From assembly GCA_963920665.1 (NCBI GenBank), contig OY987273.1, forward strand, positions 6,512,501-6,576,500: a DNA stretch of 64,000 nt, in the 5' to 3' direction. Positions 34,900 to 47,595 of this stretch are shown here, in pieces. A model generated the notes under the pieces. That model saw only the letters and a list, made by a program, of their open reading frames with translations. It was not told where the DNA came from and searched no databases. The DNA is from Straminergon stramineum (lineage: Eukaryota > Streptophyta > Bryopsida > Hypnales > Calliergonaceae). Position 1 is the first letter of the stretch. Each line of letters starts with the position of its first letter. The translations under genes were made by a program, and so were the position numbers.

Positions 34900-36470
34900 T
34901 TTTAATATGTTATGTCATGAGGTCTTAAATTGATACAACTATCAAAAGTGACATCCCAAAGTCTCTTGTTTGAAAAATCATTTGACTTGTAAATAAAGAA
35001 TTCAAATAAGTGTGTAAAGAAATTTTGTTTTACATTGGTGCTTTTGTACAAGTTTGTGATGTCAACAATACTTTTTGACTAATAGCAAAAGAAATTCGAT
35101 GTTAAGATTGTAACAAAAGCCTTCGTGGCTCAATTTATAATATTTATTATTCTTTTTCATGCCTTTCAAGGAAAATAATGAATCCCTAAACTCCCAAAGG
35201 CCCTACACGGCTACACTCTTATACGAGACTCTTGTGATATGTGATCTCAATTAAATGATTTATTTCTAAATTTTTGGTTCAAAATTCTTCACTCAAGAGT
35301 TAAATTTTTCAACACGAGATATTCTAAAATGAAATTCATTAATGTAAAATATCTAAAGTGAAGAAAATGAGAAGCCCAACAATCTAGTATAGCAAGATGG
35401 AAGAAAAGATTTCTTGGGCTTACTTTAAATGCAAATACCATGCGCAATGTATGTACTCAAAGTTTTCAAGATGACAAGATAACTCAATTAACTTTTATAC
35501 TAGTCTGGTATAAATTCCTATGGTTAAATATGCCCAAAAATCAATTTTTAAAATTTTTGTCTCTTTGCATTCAAAATGGCAGTTTTGAGTGATATTTGAT
35601 GGGAAAAACAGCATGAAGGCTTTAGGGATTCCAAATTTTAGAAAATCCTAGGCCTACATAACTACAAAATTAACATAAGCAATTCAATCAATATTGTAAA
35701 TTTATAATTTAAAAGATATGATACTATGAATCTTTTTATATAATTATTTGCAAAAAAGTTTTGAGATGAAACACACTTGTAATCATTGAAGTATGACCAT
35801 TTCTAATTTCTTATAATTGAAAACTCATTATATTTGAAGGTCAATCACATTGTACATTACCTAAGCTCTAATATTTTGGGGTTGTGATCAATTTATGATC
35901 GGTTTACAATTTAGGATGCACACAAGTATACATAGGTATAAGTGTCAAAGTGTATATGATATGAATTTTCAATTCATTTTGTTGTATAAATGCTTACTTT
36001 AATCTTGTCCACAACATTTCACATTAGATTAAAATGCTTGAATCATTTTAGCACCATCCCATACATTCGATAAATGTTATAATAGAATAACGAGATAATA
36101 TAATTTCTTTTAGTATATTCAAATTTCATATTGGTGTTCTAAACTATGAATACATTCGACAACAAAAATTGAAGACACACTCCAAGTTATAATTGAATGT
36201 TCCACATTTATTTAATGGCTCATAATAAAGTGATAATTGAGGTGCTCAATCTTAAGAAAAATTGAAACCTACCTGAGTAACATACTCACGTGAGTACATG
36301 ACAAAGTCAGAAAGGTCTACATTTGCATTATATTGTCATGATTGCATTCCAAACTGCAAAGGAATCATAGTCTCATAGGTAAAACATATTTCACACATTG
36401 CATCAATAATTTTGAAAATTCGTGCAATGTTATAAATTCAATATGTACAATTGAGGGTTGTATAATTCTA
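34900..36470. other. AT-rich intergenic DNA with an old TTAA-type element relic
   Basis: About 35200-35640 contains blocks parallel to the 27.6-28.5 kb element, such as TTTAAATGCAAATACC and AATGGCAGTTTTGAGTG near 35576-35595. The remainder shows nothing I can name. Confidence 0.45.
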
Positions 36471-36484
36471 ATTTTTTTTGGAGG

Positions 36485-36515
36485 GTCAGGGTTTAGGGTT
36501 TAGGGTTTAGGGTAT
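36485..36515 (+). repeat. Interstitial telomere-type repeat
   Basis: Three to four head-to-tail GGGTTTA units (CAGGGTTTAGGGTTTAGGG) some 170 bp before GC-rich island 4. Confidence 0.7.
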
Positions 36516-36689
36516 AGGATTTGGACTTTGGAGAGCATGTTTAAATGTGGGAAGGAATATCTGGAATTACCTTTTCTTACATTAATACTACATTGGATAC
36601 TTCTAGCATTTAAGAGTATTTTTTGTACATGAATCTATCCTTCTCAGAATTCAATGCTTTAGAACTATCGGTGGACTGCTATTAGGTGG

Positions 36690-37015
36690 GCTCCAAAGCG
36701 AGGTGAATAGTGTTGGGTGTCATTGGTCGGCAACGGGGGACGGCCTGGTCTGCCATTCATGCGGACGGGGACAGCAGACGGTCTGAGCGGACGGCCAGGT
36801 GCAGGGCCAGTCCATGGTTCCGATTGGCGGATGGGAGGTCTGGTCGCGGTCTGGAGTGGATGGACAGTTGCCCGTCTGCCACTAAAGTGGGCGGACTGGT
36901 GCCTGTCCGCCAATCCCAACGGTCGTCCTACATCTGCTGCAGCGGACGGCAGGTCCGGATCCGCTTCGGGACGAACATTTTTTTAGGTTTGGTGGCAGAC
37001 GGGTATATGGGGGGA
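36690..37015. repeat. GC-rich GCGGACGG island 4
   Basis: GCGGACGGGG, GAGCGGACGGCC, GGCGGATGGG and GTCCGCC words over about 320 bp, in both orientations but mostly GCGGACGG. It ends about 220 bp before the start codon of the 37236 gene, where a promoter would be expected. Confidence 0.7.
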
Positions 37016-37235
37016 TGGCCTCCTCATTTGTTCTCACTTCTACTCTCCTTCGGCACCAGGTTGGATGTGCTACTGCTGCATTATGTGTTAGTTGCTCCTA
37101 CAGGGTGGAGAGTGGGGGTCCTTGAGCTTTTGTTACTATTGCTGATTTACACTGTTACTTATTTACATACATCTCACGGTATTCACGTGCCGTGGTACTA
37201 TTTTTCGAAGGGCTCAAAAATTCAAATCATCTAAT

Positions 37236-40200
37236 ATGGCGGATCAAGGTGTTCCTACCAACAACGAGAGGACTTCAAGAGGTGAAAAAAAGAAAGGGAC
37301 TAAAGTGAAGGGGGCCCCTCATGGGCTTCACTATGAGATTTTAGATGACCCAAACATCAAAGCGGAGAGCGGTTGGGAGGAGGAGGAAGGGGAATATTGG
37401 ACCTTCAAAACATGCAAGAAGTATGTTAAAATGTACCACATTGACAAGTTGTGGCCTCGGGATTGCCATGTGGTGCATACACATGGTTTTTGTTGTAAGC
37501 CACGTAATTGCAACAATAAGAATTTTGTGCATCGATCGGAGGAGGTGTGGCGGATGCTATTTGGGGAGAAGCCAAGGAATAAGGGATGCATAAATTACAG
37601 TGTGGCGTCCATGGTGTATGCAGAACTCATTTTAAACCACAAGGTAGATTGGAGCACTTATCCATCCAAGGTGGATTCTCTACTTTTACTGCAACCCAAT
37701 CAAAAAGACATTCTTGATCTGTACGATTCTCAGGCAGAACCAAGTGAACCAACAAAGACCCCAAAAGTATTAAAAAATACTACAATGCGTACAACAAAGG
37801 TCTCTGAGGTTTTAGGTGATGCAGTATAATTAAGGCCCGCAGAAGTGGCACAACCTTGCACGGAAGTGAGCAATGTCTTCTCGGGAGGTGTGGGTGGAGA
37901 GGTTTTTGTAACTCCTCCAACATACTTCACATCCACACCGAATGTAATAACATTGGGTGAACAAAGCATGGCTCCAAGCAAGGAAACTACAACGAATGAA
38001 ACAACCTTAGGCAGTGTAGACATGGCTGCAAACAAAGAAACACTGGTAGAAAAACTTGGGTCACCTTTTTCGCCAGATGGAGAGGTCAATGAGGAACAAC
38101 TTGCAAGGACCAATGCTAGAATTCAGGGTTACATAGATAGTAAAGCTCTTGAGAGCTTGGTTGAATATGCAACTCCGATTTCTCAATTGCCAACGACGCC
38201 AAGGCGAAGCCAAACATTGAGCCCAATTTGAATGTTGAGTCCGCATCAAAACGTAAGCCCAAGTCGAAGGTTGAGCCCAAGACAAATATTAAGCACAAGA
38301 ATTGGAGGGCATCCACATTTGGCAACTTTAAGCTCAGTTCAATTAGAGATTCTTTGTTCCATACCCACCACCAATCAATTGGAAAAGCTATTAGAATGTT
38401 GTAGTCATTGGCGAGTACTAGCAGAACAACATCTTCATTCTAATCCCCAAAATGAGGGAGGCAGTTCTAGCCAGCCCACAAGAAAAGGGGGTTGGGGTAC
38501 TATTTCGCAAACCGCATACAGATTGAGAACTTCAGCTCAAATGGTAGCTGAAATTACTCCTTGGGTTAGGGACGTGGCAGAGGAATTTTCCAAAATGGCA
38601 CTTGAATTGTTGATTGGTGCCTTGGCTTTTTGCAATTTCATTGTGAAAGTGGCACCAATTCTTGAAGGTGGTGTGATGAACTTAAAAAGTTTGATGGCCT
38701 TAGAAGAAGACATTCATCGGCTGAAGATGAAGTGTGAGGACTTGGAAATGAAGTTGCAGCTGTCGTAGAAAAACATGGAGCAGGAACGTTGTAACAAGGT
38801 GGTTCAAAGAAAGCGCATCGAAGAATTGGAGCTCGAAGTACAAAAGTTAAAGAGGGGTAGGCCTACCATGGACTCCGTAATCATTCCATTTGTGCAAGAA
38901 AGTCAAGAGAGCGATCAACTCTCTCTTCCTTTTGAGAAGGCAAAAGGGGTGGAGACGTCCATCATCTTGAATTTGGATGAGGTTGGGAATGACAAGAAAT
39001 GTGAACAAGCAGTACGGACCATCATTCCTAATATTTCCTGTACATTGCAGGATGCTTCGACACAAACGAAAGGCAGTGAGGTGGAGGAGCTACAGTTGAA
39101 ATTAGATGAAGCAATTCAAGAGAAAATCCTTGTTGAGGTGGAGTTGGACCAATTTCAAAAAATCATGGGTATGAAGGAATGCATGCCGAAGAGCAGATTA
39201 GAGTCTCGATGGTTGGCATGGGTACAGAAACTCCAAGACAAACCCTCTGTAGTATCTCGAGCAATGAAAGGGCTTATGAAATTGGCAATGAAGTCGGATG
39301 AAGAATGCAATGCCGTGGAGACCTCTTTGCTTCGGTTCAAGAAAGTGTTTGATGAACATCCAAGGGGTTCCACCGAAATTACATGTTGGGGGGACATGGA
39401 TGATATGTTTGAGCGGTTGAACCACGCAAAGAAGGACAATGTTGCACACATCGATTGGGACTTGGAAGTAGAGGAAGGGTGGGTCCCTTACAACACGCTT
39501 TCAATGCACATCAAGGAGAAAGATAAGACAATAGTGCATGCTTGCGATCTAGCCCCAAGAATCTTGAAGAGTCATTGTAGCCTTTGCCAAGGTCCTTTTG
39601 GCCCTGAAGGAGCCCTAACCATGGGCCAGTGTCGCCACACTTTTCATGTGACATGCATCGTGAAAGCATCACTCATTCGTTCGGTTTGTGCCAAGTGTCG
39701 TTCTCCTCTGAGCCCTCAATTCAATGAAATGCTTGGGATCTTGGAAGATATGCTCCCCGGCCATGAATACAACCGATGGACCCTTCCTCTTGATCAAGGG
39801 CCATACCAGTTCCAAAATTTTTCGCATTGGGGGCGACCTCTCACGTGGGATTCAATTGATTGCCGACATGGATTGTATGAGGAGTTTGGAGAGCCAGTGT
39901 ATCCTTTCATGTGGATGACCGTTAACAGAGAGGTGGAGTTGTAGGCCCGGGGTATTGAAGATAGCGAGGCTTGTGAATTGTTTTGTCGCAACATGGGGGG
40001 TCATTGGAGTGTGCAATACAAGAAGTTTTTTCGGTTTCCCGACAAAGAAGTGCGAAAAGGGCCCAAAAAAACTTGGGTAGAGGTGGAGCATGCTCAAGAG
40101 TTCAATGAGCAATACGGGGCTTATAATCACACTTTGATTGGTAGGGCCCTTTTCTTGTCAAAGTTGGAAGAAGCTGCTAAAGCTCATGCTCTTGTTGAAA

Positions 40201-40628
40201 TAGATGGGGAAACAACTACAGGGCATTCATTTGTGGAGGTAGCTGGGGCATTTGACAAGAGGATAGGTGACATTATAGCTAAATGGAGGGGGTTTCTATT
40301 GGCCGATTTTCGACCAATAGGGTTACTCATCAAAGCTGATGACGAACAGGTCAATGTCTTTGTAGATCGAGTGGATGCTGCGTTGAGGGCCTTGAAGGTT
40401 GAAGAAGTAGATTTGTCTCCAAAGCGAAGCTCAAAATGGAAGAGAGAGGATGATGATGACGATGACCACTCTCCTGAAACCAAATGATAGTTTGCAGTGG
40501 TGGACATAGAGGTTAGATCCGGAGGAGGTGTTGTCTACAGTCCTGGGTCAAATACTCGACGAATGAGTGCAAGACTTTTGGCTAAGGAGGGGCCATCTCA
40601 CGATTTAGGAGAGGGTAGTGGTTCTTAA
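37236..40628 (+). pseudogene. Large element-borne gene with coiled coil and RING-H2 finger
   Basis: One 1,131-codon frame runs from ATG 37236 to TAA 40626-40628, with only stop codons and no shifts: TAA 37827, TGA 38229, TAG 38766, TAG 39942, TGA 40485 and TAG 40488. The N-terminus has TCKKYVKMYHIDKLWPRD, NFVHRSEEV and INYSVASMVYAELILNHKVD, shared with the 33 kb gene. A Ser/Pro/Thr-rich linker follows, then a Glu/Lys/Leu-rich probable coiled coil (about 38690-39180). A RING-H2-like finger comes next (HCSLC..., CRHTFHVTC, then CAKC, about 39573-39705). The rest is uncharacterised, with WTLPLDQGP, HWGRPLTWDS and an acidic tail. RING-H2 proteins are usually E3 ubiquitin ligases, which makes this an unusual cargo if the element is mobile. 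Islands 4 and 5 flank it in opposite main orientation. Confidence 0.6.
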
Positions 40629-41040
40629 GTATAAGAGAGGCTTTCCTTATTTTATTATGTTTAAATGTTTAATAGTATAGAAGTATACCGGTGAGTGTGG
40701 CTTGAATGTTATAAGGGTTGAGTACTACTAGTAATTCATTGTACTCATGATGAATTTTGATTTGTTTTGAAGTTCTTTATATATCCAAATATGAAATATC
40801 AATATATATATATATCTTTGAATTAATCATTTGTTTTGCTTTCTTTTAAGTTCATGCTATGGTGATTTATGAAGGACAACTTTTTGTGAAGTATGTTTTT
40901 TTAATGCTCATCTAGAAATTTTAAATTATAAGACCCTTTGACAAAACCATAATTTTCTGAAATCTCTTCATTGGCTCATTCCATCCATAAATCCCTATTT
41001 TGTCCCACATCTCTTGAAGCATTGAACATTTGAACAATTG
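40629..41040. other. 3' flank of the RING gene, nothing further recognised
   Basis: AT-rich sequence with a short TATATATATA run near 40803. It probably includes the 3' untranslated region. No gene seen. Confidence 0.4.
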
Positions 41041-41049
41041 AACACGAAC

Positions 41050-41345
41050 TACCCCGCCCATCCGCCCTAAACCACACGTCCGCCCGACCTCCCATCCGCC
41101 CGACTTCTCGTCCGCCCAACCTCCCGTCCGCCCGTCCACCCATCCGCCTAACCTCCCGTCCGCTCGTCCACCCGTCCGCAATATCCGTCCGCCCGTCCGC
41201 CCGTCTTCGCGTCACTCCATTCGCTTGTCCGCATTGTCCATCCGCCCGACCCCCGTGGGCCTGACCGCTCGTCCGCTAGACCATCCGTTCGCCAGACTAA
41301 ACCGACCACCCAACCGCTGGACTGCCCGTCCGCCGCGGAATCAGG
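41050..41345. repeat. GC-rich CCGTCCGC island 5
   Basis: CCCGTCCGCCCG, CCATCCGCCC and CTCGTCCGCC words spaced about 10-20 bp over 300 bp, almost all in one orientation. It lies between the RING gene and the hAT transposase, so it could belong to either element. Frames overlapping it on the minus strand (repeats of GGRADGR) are composition artefacts. Confidence 0.75.
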
Positions 41346-41653
41346 CGACAACAGATAGTATGTTCTGTGGATTCAAAAATGGTCTTCAACAGTCAAGCTA
41401 GTTTGGAAGTCTATAACTGTAGGAAAGAAGTCATTTGAGAGCACTCTTGAAAACTGAACGCTAAGATTTCCAAGGGCTGGGAGTTGTAATTTTTATGTCC
41501 CTTGCTTAGTAATGTATAGTTTAGTGGACGGGAGGGCCTTGATTTTGAAGGCTTTGTGCACTCATTTTTTATTATATTTGGACATTGTTCATTTGGTCTT
41601 CACATTTTGAATTTGATTCCAATATACGGAATTAAAATTTGTGCCTTGCCACT

Positions 41654-44600
41654 ATGAGCAAGGATTGGTCTGGTTGGTATGGTATCCCATCAACTAGTAA
41701 GGTAAAGTGCAAGGCTTGCAACTCAGTGTTTGCGAAGAAGATAAGTTGTATGTTGAGCCATTTAGGATATGAAGACCCATCAGGTGTTTGTGATACAGGA
41801 GTGAGTCTTTGTTCGCAATTGACGCCGGATGTTCGAATCCTATTTCTTCGATCTAATGGGGCATTCCCGTGAAGACCAATCATTGACAATGTAGATGTTG
41901 GTAGCATGCGTATGGTCGGGAGGGATTTTTCAAATGAGAGGGATATGACACGTTCTACTCAAGAGGACTCATGCGCAGCACCGGAAGAATTTGTTGGTGT
42001 AAGATCCGAAGTAAACCGAACTACAAAAACATCCAGTGATTATGAGACTCCTAGGGCATCAGGCAATAGACCTCAAAGACAGAGTATTCTAGTGGATGGC
42101 TTTGATTCCGCAGCACAACGCAATTTGAATGCAATGTGAGTCAATTTCTTTTATGCGGCAAACATACCATTTGCCATAGCTCGAAATCCATCATTTAAAG
42201 AAGCAGTGAAAAAAAAACCCGAGTGCTATGGACCCTACACTCCACCATCGTATCATGATTTACGCCATAAATTGCTTGACCAAGCAAAGACCGACATCAA
42301 GACAAAGCTTCATAATAGAACCAAAGATAGCATTCGGAAGTTTGGAGCAACATTGTGTATTGATGGATGGAGCTTGGTCACCAATCGACCATTGATAAAT
42401 GCCATGCTTGTATCTTCTGCGAGTGAGCGATTTCTGGGATCGATGGATACAAGTAGAGTCGAAAAGAATGCTCCTTTTTTGGCCTCTGTCTTGGAAAAGT
42501 TTACAGAACAAGTAGGCCCCACAAATGTTGTGCAAGTGACTACAGACAACACTCTTGTAAATCCGGCAATATGGAATATGGTGTCGAGTAAATATTCGCA
42601 CATTTTCTTTCAAGGTTGTGTGGTACACGCCTTGAATTTGTTGCTTCAACATTGGGGGAAGCAAGAATGGATGAAGGATTTAGTGGAAAAGGCCCATACC
42701 GTTGTGAAGTTCTTCAAATTGTGGCATATGTCGCTAGCTATATTTCAAAAACACGAAACAAAAAATAGCTTATTGATGTCGGTGAAAACAAGATTTGCCT
42801 CAAATTTCTTCATGATTTCTCGTTTATTGAAGGTCAAGACTGGATTGCAATAAAGTGTGGTGGATCTACAATGGGTAGAATATGTGCTCAAGTTACGAGA
42901 CAAGAAGAAGGCAAAATCACATATGGAGTTTCGGGAGGTGAAGAAGACAATTTTAGATGAGCATTTTTGGGCCCGTGCCACTAATTTTTGAGAATTGATG
43001 GCTCCTGTGGTGTTTGGTCTACATGATTTGGATGCCCAGACACCATGCATGGGCAAGGTGTTGCACATCATGAGGAATTTAGAGAAGCATATCTTCTCAT
43101 TATGAAAAGAGCCCTTTGGTTTATCCTCGGACTTAGCCATTCCTATTGAGAAGTCATTTGGTAAGCAATGGGAAATAATAGAGACCGATCTACATTATGT
43201 AGGAGCTCTTTTGAACCCTTACCTTCTTCATGATAAAGAACTAGCTGACGATCAAGATGCAATAGATGCATGCAAGCGCGTTATCAAGAAAACATGACAA
43301 CCAGAAACTTATCCTGACATAGTGAAGGAATTTGTAGCATTTCAACACTAAAATCCTCCGTTCCACGACATGTTGGATCCGGCTAAGCAGAAATTGTCGG
43401 CACATGCTTGGTGGGATTTTGAGGGTGCATGTGGCAAGCTCATTGCTCCAATTGCAAAGAGGATTTTGGCCCAACCTGTGTCATCATCTTTATGTGAACG
43501 AAATTGGAGTAGCTACTCTTTTGTTCACAACAAATCCCGAAACAAGTTGAGGCCACAGAGAGCAGCCAATTTGGTGTATGTATACACCAATTCCAAAGTC
43601 ATAGCTGCATCGAAGGAGAAGGATGAAAAGAAGTGGTACCATGACAACGTGGAGTCCGAAGATTTGGAAGGGCCTATCTTGAAAGATGAGGATGATGAAT
43701 CTGTATCTGATGATAGAGATGCTGTGAATTATGATATGCACAATTCTGACGAAAAAGTGTTTGAGACTCCTAATCAAAACAATGAAGACTTCAGAGTCAA
43801 GGATGGAGACATGTATGAGTTTCGATCAGATGAGGATGATTGCAGGCTTGATGATGATGTACCTTTGATAGCTAGATTTGTGGATGGAACTAGATTCATG
43901 AGTAGCAAAAATCTTCTACCAAATGTAGAGGATACATATGTAGAGATAAGGGTGACCAATAGGACAACGGTTGCGAATGATGGGAATCTTGAAAAGGATG
44001 AAGTGATTCCCATTTCTGATGCTCCATCCATGATAATGGCGGTAGAAAAAAATGACCAACATGAAGACAAGGGAGGATGTGAGGTGAACGTTCAGATGAA
44101 CATGTGCAATGCAATTGGTGCATCAATAGTGATATCGGCAAGCAAGAAATGTGTTGAAGCAAATATTGGAAATGCCAAACCACACAAAGTACAAGACAAT
44201 GTTGAAGCACGTTCGATGGAGTCAAGCAACCCAATTTTTGTCAACAATGGTGTTGGCAAAATGCACCTCATGGAAGATTCTCCCGAACCACCAAGTAGCA
44301 CTCCTCCATGTGCACTATTTAAAACCGATGCCACGACATTGGATGGTTCAAGGAAATCACGGCTTGGAAAAAGACATTTGTCTCCTACGAAAGAAATGGG
44401 TTCTGGAGGCAATCCAAGTCGGACCATTTTATCATGTACCGATGATGATGATAAGGATGAGACATTGGCTTCAATGTTTATTCAACATTAGGGCCATCCA
44501 CCACGCCATTCCTTGAAATCATTAGGCCACACATCGTAGTCTTTGAATGCAATGCAATTAATTATTCAAGAAGCAGCAAAAGCAGAGATATCATAGGGTG

Positions 44601-44962
44601 AAGACTCCATTAAAGCTCGTAAAAAAAGAATGATGCAACCCTTTGCTACCTCTCCAAGCAAGAGACTGAATGTGGGTAGAACCCCATTTGATACCTATCA
44701 GGTTTCTTCAAAGAGAAAAATGAAAACAATCCCTAGCCTTAAGGAAGGCATTGATAAGTCTATATTAAGAGCCAAAATGGAGAAGAAGACCGGTAGATCA
44801 ATGAGATTATTGACATCTACACAAGTACAAAAAGGAGTGACAATTGTACAATCTTCATCAAATGACATGGAAGAGACATCTAGCAATGAAGACGACGGAT
44901 GGGAAACTAGATGTGATTGTAGCAGGGCTAAGGTGAAAGGAGATAGTGATTACAAGCCTTAG
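41654..44962 (+). pseudogene. hAT transposase (BED finger, DUF659, dimerisation domain), nonsense-decayed
   Basis: Domains in order in one frame: BED-type finger near the N-terminus (KCKACNSVF...SHLGY); DUF659/RNase H-like core (VNFFYAANIPFAIARNPSF, GATLCIDGWS with the first Asp, VVQVTTDN with the second); hAT C-terminal dimerisation motif (SSSLCERNWSSYSFVHNKSR, then LVYVYTNSK); then a long acidic and basic tail. Ten stops break it (TGA 41870, 42137, 42989, 43103, 43295; TAA 42851, 43349; TAG 44489, 44537, 44594) with no frameshift over 3.3 kb. Most fit Arg CGA to TGA, Gln CAA to TAA, or Gln/Trp to TAG. GC-rich islands 5 and 6 lie at either side (41.05 and 45.98 kb). Now inactive unless its stops are suppressed. 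Confidence 0.85.
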
Positions 44963-45974
44963 AGATTCAAGGGATGTAGGCTTAGGTGCTTATGATACAT
45001 TGAGCATGTAATGGCAATTGGTTTTCTGAAGCTTTCATTACAGTTGGAGTTTGCTTATTGTTGTTGAAAATATGATTACATTTTTTTGAATTGCAAAACC
45101 AAGAAGAAGTCCCCCCAAAATTGATTGTGTTCCTCTTTCTTTGTATGAAGCATGATACATTGCAAGATACATATAGAATGCAACAATTTTGACTTCATGA
45201 TTGTCATAGAATCATAGATTTGGTAATTTTCAAGGTGAAGAGAATTTTGAATTTTTTTTTTAATCCTTTCCCTTGATAATTCATAATTGCAATTATAGTG
45301 TACAATTTCTTTGGTTGAGTACACTACAAAGGATAGTCCATATGTTATTGTAAAAAGCATTCAAGAAATCAAGGTTTACTTGAAGCTTTGTATTAAAAAA
45401 ATAAGCTCTCTTCAAAAATACAAAACGTCAAGTTTGATCTCTCTGATAGGTGAGCAAGAAACATCATTTCATTTTGAAGGTTTCAGAGATGTCACTTGAA
45501 GGTTTTGAACTTTTGAAGGGTCAATTTTGAATTTAGGACGAAGATTTTCATTGTGCACCTTGCGACCTTGGTGCTCAATGATCCTCTCCGTCTTAAATTC
45601 AATACTAACCCTCCAAATCCTCTAGGTCCATCTCCTAAACCTTTGGAATTAAATCACGTTCCCTCCCACATACAACATGGAACCAACTTGAGTACTTGAC
45701 GTTTTCCTATTTTTTTTTTTTCCTTATTAAGGTTGGCTACCAAAACCAATGCAAATGATCTCATTGGGGATTGAACTCAAGACCTTCATAGAAAACCAAT
45801 ACCTTCCAAGTATTGCTCAAAGATGCCTTGAAGACTCAAAGGTCATCATGACTTCTTTTTGGATGTTAAAGGTTGGATTCGTTGCACACTTATTAAGCCT
45901 TTTGGGGATTCTAAGCCCTCGCCCCAAACTGTGGTCAGTTTAGGCCTTTAGGGTTGCTATGTGTCTCCCTCTAA
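44963..45974. other. 3' part of the hAT element, non-coding
   Basis: AT-rich sequence after the transposase frame, with T-runs near 45246 and 45710. No gene supported. Confidence 0.45.
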
Positions 45975-46115
45975 CCCTCTATGCATCCGCCACTAGCCAC
46001 TAGCCATCGGCCCATCCACCCGACCGCATTTACCCAAGGTAAATTTGCGGACAATGTTTTTTACCCACCGGAGGCCCAGTGTCCGGACGTCCAGACGTCT
46101 GATTTTTGGGCACGA
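45975..46115. repeat. Weak GC-rich island 6
   Basis: CATCCGCCACTAGCC, CCATCCACCCGACCGC, GTCCGGACGTCC and related words over about 140 bp. It is shorter and more worn than the other islands. As a partner of island 5 it would delimit a hAT element of about 5.1 kb, but I could not find matching terminal inverted repeats. Confidence 0.45.
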
Positions 46116-46119
46116 TTTT

Positions 46120-47415
46120 GCTTGGGACGCTCACTTTCATCAACCCTAGGGCTGAATTTCCAAATTTTTGGAAAAAAACAATTAAATTTTTTTTCTCCTC
46201 AAATTTTTATAAAGTAATAATAAACTCAAAATTCAATTTAAAAAATTATGAAAAGAATTATGAAAAATATGAAAAATATTATTATTTTTTGAGATGGCAA
46301 TGATTATACTACACCATACTGTTGATGTGGCGAGTTCCCACAGCTTGGGAACTCAAAATAATTTGCGAAGTCTTCATTTCCTCAAATTTCATCAAATGAT
46401 TTACTAAGTTTGTATTGATTTGGTTCCAATAAATTTTTAAGTGCCTAAAATAAGACAAATCTTTAGACGTTTTTATAGAATTTTGTTAAATTATTTAAGT
46501 CGTGACCGCCAGTGCCCAAAACAACATAAATCTGTTGATTTTTTGTTGTTTTGGTCATGACTTTCTAGTAGTCTAAATGTGTCTAAATTCCATTTTCTCA
46601 AATTGATGTTATCAATAAAAGCTTCACTTCACATAATACCACTTGAGCATATAGGGGGTAGAAAAATTTGTTGTAGTGTTTGAAGTTGCATTTGATAGTT
46701 TGTATTTCATTTTCATTCCATAGTTTTGCTTTTGTATAACCATAGATGATTTTCAATAACTTTATATCACAAATTGTAGAGTAGATGGTATAGATTGGAG
46801 TATTATCATTTGATTCTATAGATTTGTATCAGGATTACTTTTAAAATTGTATCAAGTCCTTATATAGCAAATGCACTTATATGTAGTATATAATATATTT
46901 ATTGTTACATTATACATTTACTTGTATCTTTATTGATGTAATTTTTCTTATTTATTTCCTTTGTAGATTTCTTTTGAAAATATAAAATAATTGAAAAAAA
47001 TTGGTAGTGCGTAAGACCACTTACTATTTTGTTAATGCATTAAGCACTTGTCACAGTTTTGGAAATGGGTTTGGTTGATTGTTACAACTTTCCTACTTGC
47101 AAAGCTCACGAAGCAACACCAAGTCATGTACATCTCATAGCCACTCATATGAATTCAATGGAAATCAAATCCGGACCACTTGAATGAGATAAATAGCCTC
47201 TCACAACCAATCATTCACTCATAACTTGATGTTCAACAAGGGACACAATATTCACTTATATAGAAAATCACTATTATCATGGTCAACTATAATTTGTAGG
47301 AGACACTTTGACTACCCTAAGCTCTCATTGCAATGGATATTGCAACTTACAACTAAAGATTTTAGTTCCCTTCAATTTCAATGTACTTCAATTCTGATTC
47401 AATGTTTTGTCTTAC
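46120..47415. other. AT-rich intergenic DNA
   Basis: No gene supported. A CACTA-type right-end-like sequence (TTTGTTGTAGTG) occurs near 46668-46679 without a visible left end. Confidence 0.45.
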
Positions 47416-47418
47416 AAA

Positions 47419-47592
47419 CACTATAAGAAAACAACCTCCATTTCAAAGAAAACAACCCAATGCAAAATGCATTTTTTTGCCCCAAAACGCAAAAATTGTG
47501 TTGGCTGCAACATAGTTTTTGTATTTTGGGGCAAAAAACTGCATTTTGCGTTGGGTTGTTTTTGATGAAATGGAGGCTATTTTCTTCTAGTG
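47419..47592. mobile_element. CACTA-type MITE, 174 bp, with about 75-bp inverted arms
   Basis: The ends are CACTATAAGAAAACAACCTC and, inverted, CACTAGAAGAAAATAGCCTC. Pairing continues through CCATTTC, AACAACCCAA, GCAAAATGCA and TTTGCCCCAAAA for about 75 bp per side, leaving a loop of about 25 bp. It is flanked by AAA on each side (47416-47418 and 47593-47595), the 3-bp duplication expected of CACTA elements. No coding capacity. Its transcript would be an almost perfect hairpin. Confidence 0.85.
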
Positions 47593-47595
47593 AAA

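Noticed and set aside
40921..41351. Minus-strand GGRADGRLGG repeat protein
   Set aside because: Artefact of island 5.
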